NCBI GenBank assembly: GCA_035948855.1
Contig: DASZIT010000081.1
Coordinates: 1 to 36,153, forward strand
DNA from: DASZIT01 sp035948855
GTDB lineage: Bacteria; Actinomycetota; Acidimicrobiia; Acidimicrobiales; RAAP-2
Direction: 5' to 3'
Length of the DNA: 36,153 bases
In this document: positions 22,622 through 29,673 of the stretch, piece after piece
Layout: each line of letters starts with the position of its first letter
Numbering within the stretch: position 1 is the stretch's first letter
Translations under genes and position numbers: made by a program
The notes under the pieces: model-generated
Database searches by the model: none
What the model was told of the DNA's origin: nothing
Seen by the model: the letters and a program-made list of their open reading frames with translations, nothing else

Positions 22622-23565
22622 CCGCCTACAGCTCGGTCCTCGACCTCATCGGCAATACGCCGCTGGTCGACATCACCGCGCTCAGCCCGAATCCCGACGC
22701 CCGGATCCTGATCAAGCTCGAGGGCCAGAACCCGGGGGGTTCGGTCAAGGACCGGATCGCCCTGTCGATGATCGAGCAGGCCGAAAGCGACGGGCGCCTG
22801 TCGCCGGGCCAGACCCTCATCGAGCCGACGTCGGGGAACACCGGCATCGGGATGGCCATGGTCTGCAAGCTGAAGGGCTACCGCCTGACGGTGGTGCTTC
22901 CCTCCAACGTGTCGCCTGAACGCCGCCAGCTGCTGGAAGTGTGGGGAGCCGAAATCATCGAGTCCCCGGGGGCGGAGGGCTCCAACGGTGCGGTGAAGAT
23001 GGCCCGGGGCCTGGCCGCCGACCACCCGGAATGGGCCTTCCTCTACCAGTACGCCAACCCCGCCAATCCCCAGGCCCACTACCGGGGCACCGGGCCGGAG
23101 ATCTGGCGGGACTGCCCGGAGATCACCCATTTCGTGGCCGGGCTTGGTACCTCGGGAACCCTGCTCGGCTGCGGCCGGTATCTCAAAGAGCAGAATCCCG
23201 ACGTGAAGATCTGGGCCATCGAGCCACCGGCCGGCGAGATGGTCGACGGCCTGCGGAATCTCGATGACGGCTACATCCCCCCGATCTTTGTCGACGGGGG
23301 CGGCGCCGAACTGCTCGACGGAAAGCGGATCGTCCGACCCCGGGAGTCGATCGAATGGACCCGTCGACTGACCGACGTCGGCATCTTTGCCGGGATCTCG
23401 TCGGGGGCGGCGGTGGCCGGCGCGGCCAAATGCGCCGAGTCGATCGAACGGGGGACCATCGTCGTGGTATCGGCCGATGGCGGCTGGAAGTACCTGTCGA
23501 CCGGAGCCTGGACCGACGACCTCGACGTCGTCGAGAAGCGCGCCCAGGAGATCATCTACTTCTAG
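22618..23565 (+). CDS. cysM: CysM: O-phosphoserine-dependent cysteine synthase
   Basis: A 315-residue fold-type II PLP enzyme. The PLP Lys lies in PGGSVKDRIAL, the substrate loop is PTSGNTGIGMAM, and the phosphate-binding loop is GLGTSGTL. It should join O-phosphoserine with sulfur from CysO-thiocarboxylate, as in M. tuberculosis Rv1336. The C-terminus ends EKRAQEIIYF, comparable to CysM. GTG 22618 overlaps the cysO stop (GTGA), so synthesis is coupled. Confidence 0.92.
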   Translation: MTAYSSVLDLIGNTPLVDITALSPNPDARILIKLEGQNPGGSVKDRIALSMIEQAESDGRLSPGQTLIEPTSGNTGIGMAMVCKLKGYRLTVVLPSNVSPERRQLLEVWGAEIIESPGAEGSNGAVKMARGLAADHPEWAFLYQYANPANPQAHYRGTGPEIWRDCPEITHFVAGLGTSGTLLGCGRYLKEQNPDVKIWAIEPPAGEMVDGLRNLDDGYIPPIFVDGGGAELLDGKRIVRPRESIEWTRRLTDVGIFAGISSGAAVAGAAKCAESIERGTIVVVSADGGWKYLSTGAWTDDLDVVEKRAQEIIYF

Positions 23566-23591
23566 TCGGGTCCCGTCGTCGAACGGTTGCC

Positions 23592-23597
23592 TATCCT
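23592..23597 (+). promoter_or_regulatory. -10 hexamer TATCCT of the MBL gene
   Basis: TATCCT, 6 nt, then GTG 23604. It places the start of the metallo-beta-lactamase gene at GTG rather than ATG 23649 and suggests a separate internal promoter for MBL-rph-rdgB. Confidence 0.5.
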
Positions 23598-23603
23598 GAG
23601 CCG

Positions 23604-24359
23604 GTGGACGATCAACCGCCGGGAGGGAGCCCCGCCCCGGTCCTTTCGATGCTGGTGCTGGGTTGCGACGGGAGCTGGCCCGGACCTGACGGCGCCGGCA
23701 GCGGCTATCTGGTGCGCTCGGCCACCACCACCCTCCTGGTGGACGTCGGCCCTGGCACCTTTGCCAACTTTCAGCGGCTTGCCGAGCCCGCCTCCCTGGA
23801 CGCCATCGTGATCAGCCACCACCATCCCGACCACTGGACCGACCTCTACAGCCTGGCCATCCACGCCCGGTTCGTCTCCGGCCGGACCGGCATCCCGGTG
23901 TTCGCTCCCCGAGGCCTGGCCGGCCGGGCCCATCTGGAGGACTCGCCGGCGCTGGACTGGCGCACGGTGGCCGATGGGGACCGTGTCGAGGTCGGCGACC
24001 TGACCTGTGAATTCCATCGGACCGAGCACAGTGGGGAGACATTGGCCGTGCGCATTGACGGTGAAGAACGCTCGCTGGGCTACTCTGCCGACTCCGGGCC
24101 CGGTTGGGCATTGGCCGACCTCGGCACCGGGCTCGATCTCGTCCTGTGCGAGGCGACCTATACCACCGACCACGAAGGAACCGCCGGGCACATGAGCGGA
24201 CGACAGGCTGGGGAACAGGCCAAACGGGCCTCGGCCCCGCGCCTGGTCCTGACCCATCGATGGCCGACGATCGAAGCGGCGGCGGTGCTAGCCGAAGCCG
24301 AGGCGACGTTCGGCCGGCCGGTCGAGCAAGCCGCCATTGGAAAGGAATTCAGACTGTGA
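23604..24359 (+). CDS. Metallo-beta-lactamase fold hydrolase, Rv1339-like (possible cyclic nucleotide phosphodiesterase)
   Basis: A 251-residue metallo-beta-lactamase fold protein. MLVLGCDGSWPGPDGAGSGYLV is the first strand pair, VISHHHPDHWTDLYSLAIHARF carries the HxHxDH zinc motif, and TEHSGETLAVRI, GYSADSGPG and LVLTHRWPT carry the remaining ligands. It corresponds by sequence style and neighbourhood to M. tuberculosis Rv1339, reported as an atypical class II cAMP phosphodiesterase. ATG 23649 is an alternative start, but GTG 23604 has a -10 hexamer 6 nt upstream. Its stop overlaps an in-frame GTG upstream of rph. Confidence 0.82.
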   Translation: MDDQPPGGSPAPVLSMLVLGCDGSWPGPDGAGSGYLVRSATTTLLVDVGPGTFANFQRLAEPASLDAIVISHHHPDHWTDLYSLAIHARFVSGRTGIPVFAPRGLAGRAHLEDSPALDWRTVADGDRVEVGDLTCEFHRTEHSGETLAVRIDGEERSLGYSADSGPGWALADLGTGLDLVLCEATYTTDHEGTAGHMSGRQAGEQAKRASAPRLVLTHRWPTIEAAAVLAEAEATFGRPVEQAAIGKEFRL

Positions 24360-24379
24360 GCAACAAAACCGAGGGCAAG

Positions 24380-25120
24380 ATGAACGACCTGCGAGCCGAT
24401 GGGCGGAAGACCGACGAGCTCCGGACGGCAGAGTTCGAGCGTGACTTCACCGTGTTCGCCCCCGGCTCGGTGCTGGTGTCGATGGGGCGGACCCGGGTGC
24501 TGTGCACCGCATCGGTGGAGGATCGGGTGCCGCCCTGGATGCGGGGGACGGGGAAGGGGTGGGTCACGGCTGAGTACTCGTTGCTTCCCGGGTCGACCGC
24601 CGAGCGGGCATCACGGGAGGCGGCCAAGGGCAAGCAGTCGGGTCGCACCCAGGAGATCCAGCGTCTCATCGGCCGGTCGTTGCGGTCGGTCTGCGACATG
24701 GTGGCGTTGGGCGAGATGCAGATCACCGTTGATTGCGACGTCCTCCAGGCCGATGGTGGCACCCGCACCGCCTCGATCTGTGGCGCCTACGTCGCCCTCC
24801 ACGATGCCCTCACCCGGATGATCCAGAAGGGAACATTGCGGACCAATCCGCTGACCGAGGCGGTGGCGGCCGTGTCGGTGGGGGTGGTGGACGGCGTCTG
24901 CATGCTCGATCTCCCCTATGAAGAGGACAGCCGCGCCGAAGTGGACATGAATGTGGTGATGACCTCCTCGGGCCGGTTCATCGAGGTGCAGGGCACCGCC
25001 GAGGGGATGCCGTTCACCAAGGGCGAGCTCGACGAGATGCTCAGCCTGGCCGAGCACGGGATCGCCCAGCTCCTCGATCTTCAGACCGCGGTGCTGGCGG
25101 TGCCGCCTCCGCCTCGGTGA
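24380..25120 (+). CDS. rph: RNase PH
   Basis: A 246-residue phosphorolytic 3'-5' exoribonuclease that trims tRNA 3' ends. RADGRKTDELR at the start, GSVLVSMGRTRVLCTASVED, the SGRTQEIQRLIGRSLRSV phosphate/RNA-binding region, VDCDVLQADGGTRTASICGAYVAL and LPYEEDSRAEVDMNVVMT are near-invariant family blocks. ATG 24380 has GAGGG (24371-24375) upstream and gives the usual N-terminal length; GTG 24356, overlapping the MBL stop, is an in-frame alternative. Its stop overlaps the rdgB start. In M. tuberculosis the same order Rv1339-rphA-Rv1341 is found. Confidence 0.95.
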   Translation: MNDLRADGRKTDELRTAEFERDFTVFAPGSVLVSMGRTRVLCTASVEDRVPPWMRGTGKGWVTAEYSLLPGSTAERASREAAKGKQSGRTQEIQRLIGRSLRSVCDMVALGEMQITVDCDVLQADGGTRTASICGAYVALHDALTRMIQKGTLRTNPLTEAVAAVSVGVVDGVCMLDLPYEEDSRAEVDMNVVMTSSGRFIEVQGTAEGMPFTKGELDEMLSLAEHGIAQLLDLQTAVLAVPPPPR

Positions 25121-25734
25121 GCGCCCCGACCCTCCAGCTGGTGTTGGCCAGCGCCAACCCCGACAAGGCCGCGGAGATCACCGCTCTTCTCGAACCGGTT
25201 CCGGGGCTCATCCTGCTTCCTCGGCCCGCCTCGGTTCCCGACGTCGAGGAAACCGGGACGACCCTCCTCGACAATGCCCGCCTGAAGGCCAGGGCGTTGG
25301 TCGACGCCACCGGGGAGGCGGCGGTGGCCGACGACACCGGCCTCGAGGTGGACGGGCTGGATGGCGCTCCCGGGGTCTTTTCCGCCCGCTTCGCCGGCGA
25401 GCACGCCACCTACGCCGACAACGTGGCCAAATTGTTGGCCGAGCTGTCGGCGGTGGGCGCCGACCAGCCTGATCAGCGGAAGGCGACCTTCCATACGGTG
25501 GCGCTGGTGGCGTTTCCGGACGGGAACGAACTCTGGGCCGACGGCCGGGTGTCGGGGGTCATCGCCCCCGAGGCGGTCGGTGACGGGGGCTTCGGCTACG
25601 ACCCGGTCTTCGCCCCCGACGGATGTGGTGGCCGGTCCTTCGCCCAGATGTCTCCAGGTGAGAAGCACGATGTCTCCCATCGTGGCCGGGCGTTTCGGGC
25701 CCTGGCCGCCAAGCTGGTGCAGCGATCCCTGTGA
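25117..25734 (+). CDS. rdgB: RdgB/HAM1 non-canonical purine NTP pyrophosphatase
   Basis: A 205-residue XTP/dITP diphosphatase that removes deaminated purine nucleotides from the pool. QLVLASANPDKAAEI is the nucleotide-binding N-terminus; VADDTGLEVDGLDGAPGVFSARFAGEHAT carries the catalytic Asp residues and GGFGYDPVFAP with EKHDVSHRGRAF the base-recognition region. GTG 25117 overlaps the rph stop (GTGA). Length and motifs are standard. Confidence 0.95.
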   Translation: MSAPTLQLVLASANPDKAAEITALLEPVPGLILLPRPASVPDVEETGTTLLDNARLKARALVDATGEAAVADDTGLEVDGLDGAPGVFSARFAGEHATYADNVAKLLAELSAVGADQPDQRKATFHTVALVAFPDGNELWADGRVSGVIAPEAVGDGGFGYDPVFAPDGCGGRSFAQMSPGEKHDVSHRGRAFRALAAKLVQRSL

Positions 25735-25784
25735 TCGTGCCGGTCGACGGTTAACGTCTGCCGCATCGACGAAGGAGTCATCTC

Positions 25785-26402
25785 ATGAGCGACGTATCCC
25801 AAGGCCCTGGATGGTGGCAGGCATCCGATGGGAAGTGGTACTCACCTGAGCAGATGCCGGGCACCGGGGCCGCCCAGGCCTCCGCCGAGCCGACTGGATT
25901 CGTCCCCGAGGCGACCGAGTCCGTACCCCAGCCCGACTATCCCGGATTTGCCAGCGCCACCGACCCGGCAACCGGCGGTCCGCCGTCCGGATCGCCGGGC
26001 GCTCCTCCTCCGGGGCTGGGCGCTCCACCGCTCGGCCCGCCTCCGGCGCCGTCCTACGGGCCTCCTCCCACCGCCGGTTACGCATACCCGGCGGCGGGGC
26101 AGGCCTACGGCTACACCGGGGTACCGAAGAACAACGGTCTGGCCATCGCCGCGATGGTGTGCTCGTTCTTCTTCTGGATCTACGGTCTGGGCGCCATCCT
26201 GGGGATCGTCTTCGGGTTCATCGCCCGCTCCCAGATCAAGAAATCGAATGGCACTCAGCGGGGCGAGGGCATGGCCCTGGCCGGCATCATCATTGGCTTC
26301 ATCGGCATTGTCATCGGCATCATCCTGATCATCGTCGTGGTCGTCGTCGTCAACAATTGCAACAAGACGGGAAGCAACTGCACCATTACCACCACCAATT
26401 GA
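25785..26402 (+). CDS. DUF4190-like membrane protein with N-terminal GWW..SDGKWY motif
   Basis: A 205-residue protein in three parts. Residues about 8-20 carry GPGWWQASDGKWYSPEQ, a DUF2510-like motif common at the N-terminus of Acidimicrobiia membrane proteins. A long Pro/Gly/Ala-rich linker follows to about residue 115. The C-terminal part has two membrane segments (LAIAAMVCSFFFWIYGLGAILGIVFG and MALAGIIIGFIGIVIGIILIIVVVVVV) in the DUF4190 layout, ending in a short tail with two Cys. Function unknown. A good ribosome binding site (GAAGGAG) lies upstream, behind TAACGT, so this gene has a normal leader. Confidence 0.75.
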   Translation: MSDVSQGPGWWQASDGKWYSPEQMPGTGAAQASAEPTGFVPEATESVPQPDYPGFASATDPATGGPPSGSPGAPPPGLGAPPLGPPPAPSYGPPPTAGYAYPAAGQAYGYTGVPKNNGLAIAAMVCSFFFWIYGLGAILGIVFGFIARSQIKKSNGTQRGEGMALAGIIIGFIGIVIGIILIIVVVVVVNNCNKTGSNCTITTTN

Positions 26403-26524
26403 TCGGGAGAGCAGGCGTTCGGTAGGGCCGACACCTTTTTGATCGGGCCCGGCGTCGAGCGGTAGCGAAACAACCGTCTGTCAGAGGCGCGGCGCGATCG
26501 GAGACCCCAAGCCGGACCCGAGGA

Positions 26525-27340
26525 CTAGGAGAAGTCCGCCTCCGGCGCGGCCGCGGAGACCTCAGCCAGGCTGGGATCCTGTCCGAACCCGTCGAGAAAG
26601 CTGCTGGTCGGAGACTCGGCGTAGCTAGAGGTCTCGTAATAGTCGGGCGGGGGAGGCGGGATGTCACTCGGGCGGGTGAACGGTGAGGACGTGGTCACGA
26701 ACGGGGGATTCTGGGGCCCGCTCGACGCCAACGAGGCCGGAGCGTCGAGGCGGTCGTCACCGGGGTGCTCGTCCTCGAGGGTGATCAGATGGGCGTCGTG
26801 CAGATCGCGGAGGATGCGGAGCCCGACGATGTGCTCGTCTCCGAACGCATCGAGCACCGTCTTGACCGAGTGACCGGCGTTCCCGATGGACGTCACCATT
26901 CGCCATTGATCACCGTGGAGTTGGACGTCACCGCTCGGAGGCTCGGGCGACAGGGCCACCCTCGACTCGAAGGGCACCAACCCGAGGAGCTCGCGCCACT
27001 CCTTTACCTGCGGCCTGACTTCCTCGAGCACCGTGGGAACCGGTACCCGGGGCTGTCCGCTCGACGACGACAGCCCGGAGGTGAAGTAGAACCAGCCCTC
27101 GGGCACACAGGCCAGCTCGAAGACGGCCCGACCGATGGTGGGGGTCGATCCCACATGGGCGTTCGACAGCTCCCCCTCCTCCAGCCACACCCGCCCGTCC
27201 ACCTCGGACCCAACCACTTGGAGCTCACCGGTTTGAGTGGTGTCCGCCAGAAGCATCAGGACATCGTCGAGGGTGAACACCCCCAGCGAGCCGACAAGCG
27301 AGGCGGCCGGTGCATTTCCGAGTGACTGCGTCTGGCTCAT
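26525..27340 (-). CDS. DUF4388 (PATAN) domain protein
   Basis: A 271-residue soluble protein. The N-terminal GSLGVFTLDDVLMLLADTTQTGELQVVG and GRVWLEEGELSNAHVGSTPTIGRAVFELA are the DUF4388/PATAN signature, a domain associated with signalling and GTPase-linked regulation. Residues about 105-195 (VPVPTVLEEVRPQVKEW to ILRDLHDAHLITLEDE) look like a helix-rich winged-helix-type region. The C-terminal 70 residues are Pro/Ser-rich and disordered. No receiver domain or GTPase is encoded beside it. A ribosome binding site GAAGGG lies before the ATG. It converges on the DUF4190 gene across 122 bp in which I see no clear terminator. Confidence 0.75.
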   Translation of the reverse strand: MSQTQSLGNAPAASLVGSLGVFTLDDVLMLLADTTQTGELQVVGSEVDGRVWLEEGELSNAHVGSTPTIGRAVFELACVPEGWFYFTSGLSSSSGQPRVPVPTVLEEVRPQVKEWRELLGLVPFESRVALSPEPPSGDVQLHGDQWRMVTSIGNAGHSVKTVLDAFGDEHIVGLRILRDLHDAHLITLEDEHPGDDRLDAPASLASSGPQNPPFVTTSSPFTRPSDIPPPPPDYYETSSYAESPTSSFLDGFGQDPSLAEVSAAAPEADFS

Positions 27341-27410
27341 GTTGATCCCTTCACGTCGAGGCTGGACAAGCCGAGGATAGACCGGAAACCGGGGAGGTTT
27401 CTCCCCCGAC

Positions 27411-27416
27411 TAGGGT
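27411..27416 (+). promoter_or_regulatory. -10 hexamer TAGGGT of the methyltransferase gene
   Basis: TAGGGT, 6 nt (CTCCCC), then ATG 27423; no ribosome binding site. Leaderless geometry. Confidence 0.5.
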
Positions 27417-27422
27417 CTCCCC

Positions 27423-28421
27423 ATGCCGTCGCGTCGGTGGAAGTTTGCCATCGATGGAGTTCGCCAGGTCATGGTCCGGGCCGCCGTCGCCAACCCCGGA
27501 TTGCGCCGGGTGATGGCCCGCTCAGGCCAGGAGTTGGCCCGGGCCGCAGAGACCGGCCGGGCAGTGGCCGAGGCCCGGGCGGCCGGCATCGACGCCACCT
27601 ATGGGGGAAGCTATTTCGGCGAGGGCCGGGACGCCTCGGGAGATCGAGAGGGCCATTCCGGCTACGCCCGCTATGACCGGGTGGCCTCGAATGCCGACAT
27701 CGCCGGCTGGCTGTTGTGGCGGAATTTCCGGGTCACCCGGTCCCTCGATGTCGGCTGCGCCACCGGCTACCTGGTCGAGGTACTCCGGGAGCTGGGCATC
27801 GACGCTGAGGGCTGCGACGTCAGCCCATTTGCCATCGCCCACGCCACCCCGGGGGCGAAGGGACACATCCGGGTGGGCAACCTGTTCGCCGGCCTGCCCT
27901 GGGAGGACGGTGCGTTCGAGCTCGTCACCGCCCTCGAAATCCTCGAGCATCTCCCGCCCGACCGGGTGCCGGCCGCCTTGGCCGAGCTGAAACGGGTGTG
28001 CGGCGGCTACCTCTACGCCACCATTCCCTCTTTCGGGCCCAACCCCTCGGGACTGGATGGCCACTTCGAGGGCAAGGTCCGCCCCGAACGGGTCGATCAC
28101 TACCGGGAATTGCCCTCGGACTACCCGGGTCCGGTCCCGCAGGCCGACCTGGCCGTCGATGCCGACGGTCAGTTGGTCGAGGGCCACCTCACCATTGCCT
28201 CCTTCGGTTGGTGGACGGATCGGTTCGCGGAGGCGGGGTTCACCCGGTGCGTCGACGTCGAGCGGCTCCTCTATGCGGATATCGCCCCCGCCGATCTGGC
28301 GCCGTACTGGAACCTCTACGTCTTCCGGGTCGACGGTGCACCGCCGCAGCTACTCGAACGCCGCCAGCCGGAGCTCACCCTGGCGGATCTCGGCCTCAGC
28401 CATCCGTTGATCGACGCCTGA
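27423..28421 (+). CDS. SAM-dependent methyltransferase
   Basis: A 332-residue class I methyltransferase. SLDVGCATGYLVEVLRELG is the SAM-binding loop, GIDAEGCDVSPFAI motif post-I with the acidic residue, and AFELVTALEILEHLPPDRVPAALAELKRV motif II with the following helix. A 75-residue basic, helical N-terminus precedes it and a C-terminal segment follows. Substrate unknown; the size and the YLYATIPSFGPNPSG loop resemble methyltransferases acting on cell-surface glycans, but this is weak. It converges on the L,D-transpeptidase gene 23 nt away. Confidence 0.8.
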   Translation: MPSRRWKFAIDGVRQVMVRAAVANPGLRRVMARSGQELARAAETGRAVAEARAAGIDATYGGSYFGEGRDASGDREGHSGYARYDRVASNADIAGWLLWRNFRVTRSLDVGCATGYLVEVLRELGIDAEGCDVSPFAIAHATPGAKGHIRVGNLFAGLPWEDGAFELVTALEILEHLPPDRVPAALAELKRVCGGYLYATIPSFGPNPSGLDGHFEGKVRPERVDHYRELPSDYPGPVPQADLAVDADGQLVEGHLTIASFGWWTDRFAEAGFTRCVDVERLLYADIAPADLAPYWNLYVFRVDGAPPQLLERRQPELTLADLGLSHPLIDA

Positions 28422-28444
28422 TTCAGGCTCAGCCGGCCGACGGA

Positions 28445-29620
28445 TCAGGCGACGGTGACCAGGGTGCCGATGGGGGTGAGCGGGTAGATCACCGCGGCGT
28501 TGGAGAATGGCATCTCCACGCAACCGAGGCTCTGGGGCGTTCCGTAGCTGGACCGGATGAAGCCGTGAAGGGCGTCCCCGCCGTTGAAGTAGCTCACCCA
28601 GGGGATGCCCGGATCGGAGTACTTGGATCCGTCGAGGTTGGTGCCCGTCATCGTGGTCGTGGTGTACCGGAGATAGACCGGGAAGGTCCCGGCGGCCGTC
28701 TCCGCCCCGGGCACCCCGGTGTTGGCCGGACTGGTGTACACGGCGGCACCGTTGCTGTAGACGGTGGTCGACTCCGGGATCGACGTCGACACGTACACGT
28801 AGTTGTAGGGCGCGGTGTTGACCGTGCCGGCACCGACATCGCTCAGCAGCGCCGCCCACACCGCCGGGCCGGCGACACCATCGGTCTTCATGTTCAGCTT
28901 GTTCTGGTAGTACATGACCGCGCCGGTGGTGATGGTGTTACCGGTGCCTTGGGTCCAGAGAGAGGTGAGAGACGCCGGCTCGTTGCCCTTCCAGGCGAAC
29001 ACCCCTTCTTGGGCCTGGGCTGCCTCCTGGGGAGCGGCCAGCGGCCGGGCCGGGGTGAAGGTCAGTGGCAGGTATCCCAGCGTGGCCAGCAACTGCTGGA
29101 GCCGGAGCATGCCGCCGTCGGCCACCGTGAAGTGCACCGAGGTATCGGTCCCCAGGGTCTTTCCCGAAGTGCTGGCGATGCCGCCGGGAATGGTGACGGT
29201 TTCCGTCGAGGCCGGGACAAAGGGGGTGGTGGCCACAAAGGTGTAGGTGGTCGGCGTCAGCAGCTGCCAGGTCCCGGCTACTGCCGGGGCCAGTGTCGGC
29301 GGAGGCGAAGCCGGATTCACGGGTGCGGAGAACTGCAACGAGATGGACGCGTCACTGGGGATGCCGGTGGCCGTGTCGGCCGGGGTGCTTGCCACCAGTG
29401 TCAGCGGTGCATTGGTGTCGACGGCCGGTGTCCCGTTGGCCACCGAGGTGGGAGATGCGGCCGCCCGGCTCGGGTTTCCCTTGGTGACGATGGCCGCCAC
29501 CCCGACACCGACGACCAGGAGCGCCACCACCACGATGACCACGGCCAGCGGCCGGATGCTGCGGCCGCGACGCGACCCGCTACCTCCGGGACTGCTTGGC
29601 TTCGAGTGGATTGCGGTCAT
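28445..29620 (-). CDS. L,D-transpeptidase (YkuD) with Ig-like and peptidoglycan-binding-like regions
   Basis: A 391-residue exported enzyme. A basic N-terminus (SRRGRSIRP) precedes one membrane segment LAVVIVVVALLVVGVGVAAIV, making it a signal-anchored surface protein. An Ig-like (Big_5-type) domain with TPADTATGIPSDASISLQFSAPVN and TFTP-type strands follows, then a short peptidoglycan-binding-like repeat (AVMYYQNKLNMKTDGVAGPAVWAALL) and a C-terminal YkuD domain with HGFIRSSYGTPQSLGCVEM carrying the catalytic His and Cys. It should form 3-3 cross-links in peptidoglycan. ATG 29620 has a purine-rich ribosome binding site; 29647 and 29656 are in-frame alternatives. Confidence 0.88.
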   Translation of the reverse strand: MTAIHSKPSSPGGSGSRRGRSIRPLAVVIVVVALLVVGVGVAAIVTKGNPSRAAASPTSVANGTPAVDTNAPLTLVASTPADTATGIPSDASISLQFSAPVNPASPPPTLAPAVAGTWQLLTPTTYTFVATTPFVPASTETVTIPGGIASTSGKTLGTDTSVHFTVADGGMLRLQQLLATLGYLPLTFTPARPLAAPQEAAQAQEGVFAWKGNEPASLTSLWTQGTGNTITTGAVMYYQNKLNMKTDGVAGPAVWAALLSDVGAGTVNTAPYNYVYVSTSIPESTTVYSNGAAVYTSPANTGVPGAETAAGTFPVYLRYTTTTMTGTNLDGSKYSDPGIPWVSYFNGGDALHGFIRSSYGTPQSLGCVEMPFSNAAVIYPLTPIGTLVTVA

Positions 29621-29673
29621 GACCTCTCCCCGTGTGCCGGGGAGCATACCATTCATCCCCTTTGACCAGGCAC

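Noticed and set aside
26436..26440. T-run between the convergent DUF4190 and DUF4388 genes as a terminator
   Set aside because: No stable stem directly precedes it on either strand.
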